Below are positions 54,199 through 63,153 of a stretch of DNA of 64,000 nucleotides, piece after piece. A program made the position numbers and the translations under genes. Source of the stretch: Rhodoblastus sp963736175 (GTDB lineage Bacteria > Pseudomonadota > Alphaproteobacteria > Rhizobiales > Beijerinckiaceae); NCBI GenBank assembly GCA_963736175.1, contig CAVTNU010000002.1, positions 62,001 through 126,000 on the forward strand, written 5' to 3'. The notes under the pieces were generated by a model. That model had not been told where the DNA came from. It ran no database searches and saw only the letters and a program-made list of their open reading frames with translations. How positions within the stretch are numbered: position 1 is the first letter of the stretch; each line of letters begins with the position of its first letter.

Positions 54199-54888
54199 AT
54201 GCGCATTCTCGCCATTGATACGGCCCTGCCCGCAGCCGCCGCGTGCGTTCTCGACGCGCGTTCGGCCGAGCCGCTGGCGATTGAAACCATGCCGATGGCC
54301 AAGGGCCACGCCGAAGCGCTGCTGCCGCTGATCGAGCGCGTCATGGCGCGGGTCGAGGGCGGCTTCGCCAGCCTCGATAAGATCGCCGCCACCGTCGGTC
54401 CCGGCTCCTTCACCGGCATCCGCATTGGCCTGGCGGCGGCGCGCGGCGTCGGCCTCGCGTGCGCCCGCCCGGTCGTGGGCGTTTCAACGCTTTCCGCCCT
54501 GGCGGCGCCGCTCATTCTCGAGTCCCAGGACGGCGTTTGCGCCGCCGCCATCGATGCACGTCATGGTTGTGTTTTCCTTGCCGCTTTCGCGCCCGACGGG
54601 CGAACGATCGTCTCGCCCCGTTTGGTCGGATTGCATGACGGCGTTCGCGCTCTCGGCGCCGGCAAAGTTCGTATCGCCGGTTCGGGCGCGCCCCTGCTCG
54701 CCGCGCAGGCGGCCTTGATGGGCGTCGACGTCGAAATCGCCGGATCTTCGCCATTCCCCGACATCGCCTATGTCGCTCGGCTCGGTCTTGCCGCAGACGC
54801 CGCCAGCGCGCCGGCGCGACCGCTTTATCTCAAGGCGCCGGACGTCAAACCGCCCGTCGCCCAGGCCGTCGCGACGGCGGCCCCATGA
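54199..54888 (+). CDS. tsaB: tRNA threonylcarbamoyladenosine biosynthesis protein TsaB
   Basis: ASKHA-fold protein (229 aa), partner of TsaD in making t6A at position 37 of ANN-decoding tRNAs. It has MRILAIDTALPAAAACVLD, KGHAEALLPLIERVM, VGPGSFTGIRIGLAAARGVGL and AAIDARHGCVFLAAF. ATG 54199 is chosen since the family starts there; ATG 54184 is in frame. Its TGA is part of an ATGA shared with the presumed rimI start. Confidence 0.93.
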   Translation: MRILAIDTALPAAAACVLDARSAEPLAIETMPMAKGHAEALLPLIERVMARVEGGFASLDKIAATVGPGSFTGIRIGLAAARGVGLACARPVVGVSTLSALAAPLILESQDGVCAAAIDARHGCVFLAAFAPDGRTIVSPRLVGLHDGVRALGAGKVRIAGSGAPLLAAQAALMGVDVEIAGSSPFPDIAYVARLGLAADAASAPARPLYLKAPDVKPPVAQAVATAAP

Positions 54889-55387
54889 AATTCGCGCACG
54901 GAGACTGAGACTGCTTTTTTGCAGAAGACCCAAGGCGCTTCCGTTCGTTCGCGCGCTTACCGCCGCGGACGCCGGCGCTTGCGCCGCACTGCACGCCCAG
55001 AGTTTTCCTCATCCCTGGAGCGCCGCGGAATTCGAACAATTGCTGAACGATCGCGTTTGCCTCGCCCAGGGCGCGGTGGACGGCGGCGTGCTTTGCGGGT
55101 TCGCGCTGTCGCGGCTTGCCGGCGAGGAGGCTGAAATCCTGACCTTCGCCGTCGAACGCGCCCGCCGTCGCAAGGGTGTGGGCGGGCATATTCTCGTCGC
55201 GCATCTGTCAGCGCTCGGCCGAGCCGGAATCAGGACCTTGTTTCTCGAAGTCGAGGAAGCCAATTTGGCCGCCCTGGCGCTCTATCGACGCTTTCGTTTT
55301 GTCGAAGTGGGACGGCGCAAAGCCTATTACGCCAAGGTCGAGGGCGCTCGCGCCAACGCCATCGTCATGCGGCGGGACGCCGAATAA
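54885..55387 (+). CDS. rimI: Ribosomal-protein-alanine N-acetyltransferase, N-terminus apparently frameshifted
   Basis: GNAT acetyltransferase. The conserved part runs from VRALTAADAGACAALHAQSFPHPW, through EILTFAVERARRRKGVGGHIL (acetyl-CoA motif A) to LFLEVEEANLAALALYRRFRFVEVGRRKAYY. In this frame no ATG, GTG or TTG lies between the tsaB end and the conserved start; the nearest is ATG 54770, deep in tsaB. The ATGA at 54885 is one base out of frame, and adding one base near 54895 gives a continuous MKFA...RRLRLLFCRRPKALPFVRAL. I therefore place the start there and suspect a missing base. Confidence 0.75.
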
Positions 55388-55480
55388 GCTTGCGTAAACG
55401 CGCGCTCGCAAATTCCTCACGCCGCCGCGGCGACGCGGCAAAATTCATAAAAAATTCGCATTGCCGGCTTAAGCGGGTTC

Positions 55481-56311
55481 ATGGCCATTTTACGGGCGTT
55501 CATGCTCGTTTTCGCCCTCGCGGGCTTCTATATCTTGGGAACGCCGCTGCAATGGCTGGCGCAAAAGCGCCGCTGGCCTCTTGCGCAGCGGATTCCGCCG
55601 TTTTTCTGCGGAACGATCTGCGCCATCATCGGCTTACGCATCAATTTCGAGACGCCGCCCGTCAGCGACGGCCCGCGCCTGATTGTCGCCAATCACGTGT
55701 CCTGGACCGACATTCTCGTTTTGGCGAGTCGGGCGCCGATCTGTTTCGTCGCCAAGGCGGAAGTGGCGAAATGGCCGATCTTCGGCGCTTTCGCGCGGGT
55801 GCAGCGGACGATTTTCGTCGATCGGAACAATCGCGCCGACGTTCCGCGCGTCAATAAAGCCATGGCGGCGCGAATGATGGCCGGCGAAGACGTACTTTTA
55901 TTCGCTGAAGGCACGTCGAGCGACGGCAGCGGGGTTTTGTCTTTCAAGCCTTCGCATTTTGGCGCCGCGCGCGATCTCCTGCGGATTTATCCACAGGTCG
56001 AAAAAGTCGTCGTCCAGCCGGTCGCCATCGCCTATACGCGCGCCAAAGGCGTCCTTCTCGATGAAGCCGCGCGGCAAAAATTCGCCTGGTTCGGCAATTC
56101 GGCCCTGTTGCCGCATATCTGGCTGCTGCTGAAATCCGGCCCGGTCGATTGCCGCGTCGCCTTTGGCGCGCCGCTCGCATTCACCGCTTCGAGCGAACGC
56201 AAGATTTTGGCGCTGGCGACGCGGCAGAGCGTCGAAAAGCTGGCGCGTCGACTGATCGAGCCGGCAAATTCGGCGTCAACGCCGCTTATGCGCTGCGAGG
56301 AAATCGGATAA
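55481..56311 (+). CDS. plsC: 1-acyl-sn-glycerol-3-phosphate acyltransferase
   Basis: Membrane-bound acyltransferase (276 aa) making phosphatidic acid. An N-terminal hydrophobic segment (ILRAFMLVFALAGFYIL) is followed by the PlsC motifs IVANHVSWTDILVL (NHx4D, near residue 70), FVDRNNR, and LLFAEGTSSDGSGVLSFKPS (EGT). Position between rimI and miaB follows the rhizobial order. Confidence 0.93.
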   Translation: MAILRAFMLVFALAGFYILGTPLQWLAQKRRWPLAQRIPPFFCGTICAIIGLRINFETPPVSDGPRLIVANHVSWTDILVLASRAPICFVAKAEVAKWPIFGAFARVQRTIFVDRNNRADVPRVNKAMAARMMAGEDVLLFAEGTSSDGSGVLSFKPSHFGAARDLLRIYPQVEKVVVQPVAIAYTRAKGVLLDEAARQKFAWFGNSALLPHIWLLLKSGPVDCRVAFGAPLAFTASSERKILALATRQSVEKLARRLIEPANSASTPLMRCEEIG

Positions 56312-56363
56312 GAAAAGGGCAGGCGCCTTTGTTCGTGGCGCGGCAGGCGCCAACTTTGGAAAG

Positions 56364-57837
56364 ATGACCATTATATCGACTTTCGACGCCAGGGCGGATC
56401 GGCGGCCCGCAGAATCGACAAAGGCGGCTCCACGCCAGGAAAAGCGCCGCGACGCCGGGCTAAAGCTGTTCGTCAAATCCTACGGCTGTCAGATGAACGT
56501 CTATGACGCCGCTCGCATGGCCGATGTGCTCGCCCCCGAAGGCTTTGAGGAGACGGCCAGGATCGAGGACGCCGATCTGATCGTGCTGAACACGTGCCAT
56601 ATTCGGGAACGAGCCGCCGACAAGGTGTTTTCCGAACTTGGCAAGGCGCGCCTCATCAAACAGGCGCGCGCCAGCGCCGGCCTGTCGACAAAAATCGCTG
56701 TCGCCGGGTGCGTCGCTCAGGCCAAGGGCGCCGAAATCCTGCGCAAACAGCGCGCCGTCGATCTGGTTGTCGGGCCGCAGAGCTATCATCGTCTGCCGCA
56801 AATGCTGAAACAGGCGGAGTCCGGTCCGGTCGTCGACACGGATTTTCCGGTTGAGGATAAATTCGACCACCTGACCCAGCCGACCGAAGAAAAAATGCGC
56901 GCGCGCGGCCTTTCCGCCTTTCTGACGGTGCAGGAAGGCTGCGACAAATTTTGCGCTTTTTGCGTGGTGCCCTACACCCGCGGCGCCGAAATGTCGCGTC
57001 CCGTCAGCAAGATTCTCGACGAGGCGCGGGCTCTGGCGCGCGCCGGCGTGCGCGAGATTTCGCTGCTCGGGCAAAACGTCAACGGCTATCACGGCGAAGG
57101 CGAGGACGGCGAAGTCTGGTCGCTCGCCGATCTGCTCCGGCGTCTGGCGCGGATGGAGGGGATCAAGCGCTTGCGCTACACCACCAGCCATCCCTGCGAC
57201 ATGGGCGAGGATCTGATTCGCGCCCACGGCGAATTGCCGGCGTTGATGCCGTTCCTGCATCTGCCCGTGCAATCGGGTTCCGACCGTATCCTGGCCGCGA
57301 TGAACCGTCGCCATACGGCGAAGGACTATGCCGTTCTGGTCGAACGCATCCGTCAGGCGCGGCCCGACATCGCCTTGTCGTCCGATTTCATCGTTGGTTT
57401 TCCGGGCGAAACGGAAGAGGATTTTCAAGCCACGCTCGCCCTGGCGCGCGACGTTGGCTTCGCCTCGACTTTCTTTTTCAAATATTCGGCGCGACCGGGC
57501 ACGCCCGGCGCCGAACTGAGCGATCAGGTTGCGGAGGAGATCAAGGCCGACCGGTTGGCGCGGCTGCTCGATCTCGTCGAGTTCGCAACGGCGCGCCTTC
57601 AACGCCAGCATGGTCGGCAAAAGGCTCGAAGTTCTATTCGAAAAGCCCGGCCGCCATCCCGGCCAGATCGCCGGCAAATCGCCCTATATGCAGCCGGTGC
57701 AGGTCGAAGGCCCGGCTTCCCTGATAGGTTGCGTCGCCGCCGTCGACATCGTCGAATGCGGCTCGAACTCGCTGTTTGGCCGCCTGCCTGCGCCCGGGCA
57801 ACCGCCGGGGCCGCACATCAAAGAGGGTTCAGCTTGA
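56364..57837 (+). pseudogene. miaB: tRNA-2-methylthio-N6-dimethylallyladenosine synthase, one-base frameshift near 3' end
   Basis: Radical-SAM methylthiotransferase. The N-terminal UPF0004 domain has VKSYGCQMNVYD, LNTCHIRE and VAGCVAQAKG (three Cys), and the radical-SAM cluster is CDKFCAFC. After LLDLVEF (about 57584) the frame is lost: the expected QRRAFNASMVGKRLEVLFEKPGRHPGQI and TRAM domain to 57837 lie in the +1 frame, and removing one G at about 57585 restores a 490-aa protein. Without correction, frame one runs on into phoH, giving an 839-codon fused ORF. Confidence 0.9.
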
Positions 57838-58883
57838 AATCGATCGACGGCGAATTTTCGCAAAATGGCGGTCAGGCTCCTGCGCCGGAAACCGCCGAAT
57901 CGAGCCTGGCGCTGGCCGACAATCGCACCGCTTCGCTGGTGTTCGGCCATTACGATCAAAATCTGGCGAAGATCGAGCGGCGGCTTGGCGTTTCGCTTAA
58001 CGCCAACGGCAATCACGTGACGATCAAAGGGCCGCCCGAGGCGAGCGATCACGCTCGCCGCGTCCTCGCCATGTTGGCCGAACGCGCCGGCGCGGGCCAG
58101 TCCGTTTCGATCGGCGACGTCGAAGGCGCCATTCAGGAATGCGCCCTGCAAGGCCTGCTTTTTCCGAAGGAAGCCGCGGCGGCGCCGCGCGCCTCGTTCG
58201 AACAGGTCGGCACGCGCAAGCGCGGCGCGGTGCGCGCCCGCAACAGCGCCCAGGATGAGTATCTGCGCGCCCTCAAACGCTTCGAACTGACCTTCGCCGA
58301 AGGGCCGGCCGGAACCGGCAAGACCTGGCTGGCGGTCGGCCACGCGGTTTCGCTGCTGGAGCAGGGCGCGGTCGAACGGCTGGTGCTGTCGCGTCCCGCT
58401 GTCGAGGCGGGCGAGCGGCTCGGCTTTCTGCCCGGCGATATGCGCGACAAGGTCGATCCCTATTTGCGGCCGATTTTCGACGCGCTGCAGGATTTCATGG
58501 AAGGGCGCATGGTCGAGCGCGGCATGCAGACCGGCATGATCGAGGTCGCGCCGCTCGCCTTCATGCGCGGGCGCACATTGTCGAACGCCTGCATATTGCT
58601 TGACGAAGCGCAAAACGCCACGACGATGCAGATGAAAATGTTTCTGACGCGCCTTGGCGAGGGGTCGCGTATGATCGTCACCGGCGATCCCACCCAGACG
58701 GATTTGCCGCCGGGCCAGAAATCGGGCCTTTCGGAAGCCATTTCGTTGCTTGGCGGACTTGAAGGCGTCGGCCATGTCATCTTCAAAGAGGGCGACGTGG
58801 TGCGACACGATCTGGTGCGCCGCATCGTTGGCGCCTACGAGGCGCAAACGCGGCGCGTCCACGACGAAGCGAACGCGCGATGA
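57834..58883 (+). CDS. phoH: PhoH family ATPase
   Basis: A 349-aa PhoH-like P-loop protein with an N-terminal KH-like region (LVFGHYDQNLAKIERRLGVSLNANGNHVTIKG), Walker A EGPAGTGKTWLAVGHA and Walker B ACILLDEAQNATTMQMKMFLTRLG. It is linked to RNA metabolism with YbeY. The start is TTG 57834 behind AGAGGG, overlapping the miaB stop (TTGA). Because of the miaB lesion an open frame continues upstream into miaB. Its stop overlaps the ybeY start. Confidence 0.92.
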   Translation: MKSIDGEFSQNGGQAPAPETAESSLALADNRTASLVFGHYDQNLAKIERRLGVSLNANGNHVTIKGPPEASDHARRVLAMLAERAGAGQSVSIGDVEGAIQECALQGLLFPKEAAAAPRASFEQVGTRKRGAVRARNSAQDEYLRALKRFELTFAEGPAGTGKTWLAVGHAVSLLEQGAVERLVLSRPAVEAGERLGFLPGDMRDKVDPYLRPIFDALQDFMEGRMVERGMQTGMIEVAPLAFMRGRTLSNACILLDEAQNATTMQMKMFLTRLGEGSRMIVTGDPTQTDLPPGQKSGLSEAISLLGGLEGVGHVIFKEGDVVRHDLVRRIVGAYEAQTRRVHDEANAR

Positions 58884-59374
58884 ACCTGATGATCGAGGTC
58901 GCCCTCGAAGACGAGCGGTGGCTGGAGCTCGGCGATCTCGACGCTTTTGTCGAGCGCACGCTCGAAACGGCTTTGCGGCGGAGCGCCGCGCGGATCGGGA
59001 GCGGCGCGGGAATTTGCGTTCTGTTCTGCGACGACGCGCGCATCCGTGAATTGAACAAGCAATGGCGCGGCTTCGACAAACCGACCAACGTCCTGTCCTT
59101 TCCGGCCGGCGGCGAGATCGCCGCCGCGCCCTTTCTTGGCGACGTCGCCATCGCTTTCGAGACGGTTCGCCGCGAGGCGCAGGAGGAAGGCAAGAGCCTG
59201 GCCGACCACGCCCGTCACATGATTGTCCATGGCTTTTTGCATCTTCTGGGCCATGACCACGAGAATGATGACACGGCGCAGGCGATGGAGGCGCTCGAAG
59301 CGAAAATCCTGCATGAAATGGGCGTCGCCGATCCCTATGCCGATGAACGCCCCGACGAGGCCGCAAGCCGATGA
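58880..59374 (+). CDS. ybeY: Endoribonuclease YbeY
   Basis: Zinc endoribonuclease (164 aa) for 16S rRNA 3'-end maturation. The metal site is HMIVHGFLHLLGHDHE (H-x3-H-x5-H), and the family box FDKPTNVLSFPAG lies near residue 65. Overlaps phoH and corC by four bases each (ATGA). Confidence 0.95.
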   Translation: MNLMIEVALEDERWLELGDLDAFVERTLETALRRSAARIGSGAGICVLFCDDARIRELNKQWRGFDKPTNVLSFPAGGEIAAAPFLGDVAIAFETVRREAQEEGKSLADHARHMIVHGFLHLLGHDHENDDTAQAMEALEAKILHEMGVADPYADERPDEAASR

Positions 59375-60390
59375 ACGCGCCTGACAAGGAAAACGCGGAC
59401 CAGACCGCCTCGCCCGAGCGAAGTCCCGCGAAGCCCGCCGCTTCGCTGATGGAGCGGCTGCGCGCGCTGTTCGGCCTGACCGGCGCCTCGATCCGCGACG
59501 ATATCGAGGACGCGCTCGAAGACGCCGCCATAGGCGAGGATTTCAGCCCGCAGGAGCGGGCTATGCTGAAGAACGTCCTCGACCTGCATGAAGTGCGCGT
59601 GCGCGACGTGATGGTGCCGCGCGCCGATATTATCGCTGTCGCGCTTGACGCCTCGCTCGCCGAGGTGTTGGGCGTGTTCCGCACAGCGGGCCATTCGCGC
59701 CTGCCCGTGCATGGCGACACGCTCGACGATCCGCGCGGCATGGTGCACATCCGCGATTTCGTCGATTATGTCGCCGCGGCGGCTGAGAAATCGACCGCCG
59801 AGCGAAGCGCGCGTCCCGGCGCCGCCGCCGTTCGGGCGTCGGCGAAATTCATTCCCATCGATCTGACGGTCAATCTTGAGACGGCGGGCGTGCTGCGTCC
59901 GGTCCTGTTCGCTCCGCCCTCAATGCCGGCGCTCGATCTGCTGGTGAAGATGCAGGCGACGCGCACCCACATGGCATTGGTGATCGACGAATATGGCGGC
60001 ACCGACGGTCTCGTCTCGATTGAGGACATTGTCGAAATGATCGTCGGCGACATCGAGGACGAGCACGATTTCGACGAAACGCCGAAGATCGAGGCGCAAG
60101 GTCCAGGCGTTTTCGTCGCCGATGCGCGAGTCAGTCTGGAAGACGCCACGCAGGCCGTCGGCATCGACCTGACCACCTTGGGCGCGGCCGACGATGTCGA
60201 CACGCTTGGCGGCCTCGCCGCCGCCTTCGCCGGCCACGTGCCAATTCGCGGTGAAGTCGTTGTCAGTCCCGACGGCGATTTCGAATTCGACGTGCTTGAG
60301 GCCGATCCCAGGCGGCTCAAAAGGCTGCGTCTGCGTCTGACCGGCGGGAGCCAACCGGCCAGCCCGCCGCTGAACGAATCCTCCCCCTGA
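59371..60390 (+). CDS. corC: Hemolysin/CorC family CBS-domain protein
   Basis: A 339-aa cytosolic protein: an N-terminal LKNVLDLHEVRVRDVMVPRADI segment, two CBS domains (about 80-230, with MALVIDEYGGTDGLVSIEDIVEMIVGDIEDEHD), and a C-terminal transporter-associated (CorC_HlyC) domain. It lacks the membrane DUF21 region, as does E. coli CorC (YbeX), which follows YbeZ-YbeY in the same order. Linked with Mg/Co efflux and ribosome health. Confidence 0.92.
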   Translation: MNAPDKENADQTASPERSPAKPAASLMERLRALFGLTGASIRDDIEDALEDAAIGEDFSPQERAMLKNVLDLHEVRVRDVMVPRADIIAVALDASLAEVLGVFRTAGHSRLPVHGDTLDDPRGMVHIRDFVDYVAAAAEKSTAERSARPGAAAVRASAKFIPIDLTVNLETAGVLRPVLFAPPSMPALDLLVKMQATRTHMALVIDEYGGTDGLVSIEDIVEMIVGDIEDEHDFDETPKIEAQGPGVFVADARVSLEDATQAVGIDLTTLGAADDVDTLGGLAAAFAGHVPIRGEVVVSPDGDFEFDVLEADPRRLKRLRLRLTGGSQPASPPLNESSP

Positions 60391-60568
60391 CGCATTTCGA
60401 TTTCGTCGCAGGCGCGGGTTAGACTTGGCGCCGATTCGCGGCGGCGTTGCTTGCCGAGCGCGCCAGACGGCCTGGATGTGAATATGTGTCTGAACAAAAT
60501 CTTGTGGCGATATTCCGCCTCCCCTCCGGCGCCGATGGCGGTCGCTGCGCCGCTTGGGCCGGGCTGAG

Positions 60569-62143
60569 ATGTTCAAACTCGCCCAAAGCGTAATCCTCTC
60601 GGAGGGATGGCGGCGACGACTGATCGCCTTTTTCGGCGGCGCGGTCGGCGCGCTGGCCCTGGCGCCGATCGGCTTTTTTCCAGCTCTGGCGGTCACCATG
60701 ACCCTCGCGGTCTGGCTCATCGACGGATCGGGCGAGGGAGCGAGCTTGTGGGGCGGCGTGCGTCGCGCCGCCGGCGCCGGCTGGTTGGTCGGCTTCGGCT
60801 ATTTTGTCGCCGGTCTGTGGTGGATGGGCTCAGCCTTCCTGGTGGAGGCGGATAAATTCGCCTGGGCGTTGCCGCTTGGCGTGCTGGGTCTGCCGGCGGG
60901 GCTGGCGCTGTTCACCGCGCTCGGCTTCGCCCTCGCCCGGCTGTTATGGTCGTCGGGCTCGACGCGCATCCTGGCTTTGGCCGCCGGTCTTGGCGCGTCG
61001 GAATGGCTGCGCGGCCATATCTTGACCGGTTTCCCGTGGAACGATTTCGGCATGGCGCTGGGAGGCAATCTCTATCTGGCGCAATTCGCATCGTTGACGG
61101 GCCTTTACGGCCTGACGGTTCTGGCCGTCGCCATCGCCGCGGCGCCGGCGGCGCTTGGCGCGGAACGGCCGGCGCGCGCGCCTTTGGTCCTGGCGCTGAC
61201 GGTCCTGGCGGGGCTTGGCGCGTTCGGCGCATGGCGGCTGACCGGCGAAACCGGAGACGTCAAAGGCGTCAAATTGCGCATCGTCCAGGCCAATGTGGCG
61301 CTCGACGACAAGTTTCGCGCCGAGTTCAAGGATCAGCTTCTCGATCGCTATTATTCCTTGTCGGATCGCGCAACCTCGCCGCAAACGACCGGCGTCGGCG
61401 ACGTAACCCATATAATCTGGCCCGAATCGGCCTTTCCGTTCATCCTGGCGCGCGACGGCCGCATTTTGGCGCAGATCGGCGCGCGGCTGCAAAACGCCGT
61501 GCTGTTGACCGGAGCGGCGCGCGCTGAAGGCGAGGGGCGCGCGACGCGCTATTTCAACGCTATCCAGGTTCTGAGCAACGGCCAGATTCTGCAAAGCTAC
61601 GACAAGATCCATCTGGTTCCCTTCGGCGAATATCTACCGTTGGCCGCGCTACTGGGACGCCTGGGTCTTTCGCCGTTCGATGGCCTGTCGGGAGGCTTCA
61701 CGCCCGGCTCGACCGCCAAACTGCTGAACGCCCCCGGATTGCCGGCGATTTTGCCGCTCGTCTGCTATGAAGCGATCTTTCCCGATGAAGTCGCCGCCCA
61801 TATGGCGGCGCAGAGCGTTCGCCCAAGCCTGATGCTTAACGTCACCAATGACGGTTGGTTCGGGCGGACCGCCGGCCCCTATCAGCATCTGGATCAGGCG
61901 CGGCTGCGCGCCATCGAGCAGGGCGCGCCTTTGGCGCGCGCGGCCAATACGGGAATTTCCGCCCTCATCGATCCCTACGGACGCATTCTCGCCCAATCTC
62001 CGCTTGGCGCCGAGGCGGTGATTGACGTGCGTCTGCCGAAAGTCATAGACGCCACCGTTTTTTCGCGTTGGCCGCGTCTCGCGCCGTTGTCCCTTTGGCT
62101 TCTGGCCTTGCTTGGCGCGGTCTGGCGCCGCCGCCCGAGTTGA
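60569..62143 (+). CDS. lnt: Apolipoprotein N-acyltransferase
   Basis: Inner-membrane enzyme (524 aa) adding the third acyl chain to lipoproteins. Six or more N-terminal membrane helices are followed by a nitrilase domain with the triad Glu in WPESAFPF, Lys in YDKIHLVPFGEYLPL and Cys in PLVCYEAIFPDE. The ATG at 60569 (MFKLAQ) matches the family start; TTG 60554 is an alternative. Last step of the conserved order ybeY-corC-lnt. Confidence 0.94.
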   Translation: MFKLAQSVILSEGWRRRLIAFFGGAVGALALAPIGFFPALAVTMTLAVWLIDGSGEGASLWGGVRRAAGAGWLVGFGYFVAGLWWMGSAFLVEADKFAWALPLGVLGLPAGLALFTALGFALARLLWSSGSTRILALAAGLGASEWLRGHILTGFPWNDFGMALGGNLYLAQFASLTGLYGLTVLAVAIAAAPAALGAERPARAPLVLALTVLAGLGAFGAWRLTGETGDVKGVKLRIVQANVALDDKFRAEFKDQLLDRYYSLSDRATSPQTTGVGDVTHIIWPESAFPFILARDGRILAQIGARLQNAVLLTGAARAEGEGRATRYFNAIQVLSNGQILQSYDKIHLVPFGEYLPLAALLGRLGLSPFDGLSGGFTPGSTAKLLNAPGLPAILPLVCYEAIFPDEVAAHMAAQSVRPSLMLNVTNDGWFGRTAGPYQHLDQARLRAIEQGAPLARAANTGISALIDPYGRILAQSPLGAEAVIDVRLPKVIDATVFSRWPRLAPLSLWLLALLGAVWRRRPS

Positions 62144-62196
62144 CATAGCCTTGCATGCGGGCGCAAATGTAAAGCCGTATTACTCAAGGCCAAACC

Positions 62197-62613
62197 GTGA
62201 CGAAACCGCCACATCCGATGGACTGCCATGTCGGCGCCAAAGTGCGCTTACGTCGCAAGGCGCTCGGCATGAGCCAGGAAAAGCTTGGCGACGCGCTGCA
62301 GGTGACCTTCCAGCAAGTGCAGAAATACGAAAAGGGCGTCAACCGCATCGGCGCCAGCCGCCTGCTGCAGATTTCGCACGCGCTGAACGTGCCGACCTCG
62401 TTCTTTTTCGATGGCGCGCCGGCCGTCGACGGAGCCGCCGGGCCGCATTTTGTCGATTCGGCGGCCGGCGACGGCGTCGTTTTCGATTTTGGCGACGCGG
62501 ACGACGAGGCGAGGCTCCGCAGCGCCTTCGCGCGCATTAAAAGCGCGAAAATGCGCAAAATGGTTCTCGATCTCGCGATCATGTTCGGCGAATCGGACGG
62601 CGCAAAAACCTGA
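62197..62613 (+). CDS. XRE-family regulator, PraR-like
   Basis: A 138-aa helix-turn-helix protein. The DNA-binding half reads HVGAKVRLRRKALGMSQEKLGDALQVTFQQVQKYEKGVNRIGASRLLQISHALNVPTSFFFDG, very like rhizobial PraR, which also follows lnt. The C-terminal part (about 85-138) is acidic then basic. GTG 62197 is taken because related proteins have a short N-terminal tail; ATG 62218 is an alternative. In rhizobia metK usually follows; here it does not. Confidence 0.86.
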   Translation: MTKPPHPMDCHVGAKVRLRRKALGMSQEKLGDALQVTFQQVQKYEKGVNRIGASRLLQISHALNVPTSFFFDGAPAVDGAAGPHFVDSAAGDGVVFDFGDADDEARLRSAFARIKSAKMRKMVLDLAIMFGESDGAKT

Positions 62614-62679
62614 AACGGCGCTCGCGGGCCTCGGTTGAACGGACAGGAAAATCGAAAGGCCGATTGAAGCGCTTTTACA

Positions 62680-62698
62680 TATCCCCTCCTACAGGATA
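62680..62698. promoter_or_regulatory. Candidate CsoR/RcnR-type operator
   Basis: TATCC and GGATA arms bracket a C-rich CCTCCTACA spacer. RcnR/CsoR operators are A/T-flanked G/C tracts of this type. It lies about 190 bases before the regulator and next to TATGAT, a possible -10. Confidence 0.4.
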
Positions 62699-62880
62699 GG
62701 TTATGATAGATTGGCGCGCTGGAAACCGTCAGACCTTCGACGTGAGATCGCGCCGCCGAGCAAATGCTTCGAGACGGATTTCGAAGGCCCCAGGACCGCC
62801 GGGATCGAGACGGCGCGTCCGGTCGCGCCCGAGCGGCGGGCCTGATTCACCGACATAACCCGAGGATTTGCCGAGCGGCC

Positions 62881-63147
62881 ATGCAACATGCGTCCTTCCC
62901 GGAAATCGTCAAGCGCCTCCGCCGCGCCGAAGGCCACTTGAAATCAATTCTGGCGATGATCGACGCCGAACGGTCCTGCCTCGATATCGCCCAGCAACTC
63001 CACGCCGTCGAGGCCGCCGTCCGTGCCGCGAAAAAAGCGCTGATTCACGATCACATCGAACATTGCCTGCGGGACGGAGCCGGCGAGAGCGCGCTTGAAG
63101 CCAAAGCTCTTGTCGCCAAGCTCAAGCAATTGGCGAAATATTTGTGA
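62881..63147 (+). CDS. CsoR/RcnR/FrmR-family metal-sensing repressor
   Basis: An 88-aa all-helical repressor. Candidate metal ligands are Cys33, His58 and Cys62, whose spacing matches the C-H-C set of CsoR and nickel-sensing InrS; His3 and His19 may add to nickel binding. RcnR would have His and FrmR Glu at the last place. The ATG at 62881 gives the normal length; the open frame extends to 62764. It lies six bases before the transporter, so it probably represses this pair. Confidence 0.85.
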   Translation: MQHASFPEIVKRLRRAEGHLKSILAMIDAERSCLDIAQQLHAVEAAVRAAKKALIHDHIEHCLRDGAGESALEAKALVAKLKQLAKYL

Positions 63148-63153
63148 AACCCG

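Noticed and set aside
57684..59750. Open frame of 688 codons on the minus strand over phoH-ybeY-corC
   Set aside because: Antisense shadow of well-supported genes; Arg/Pro-rich composition and no family likeness.
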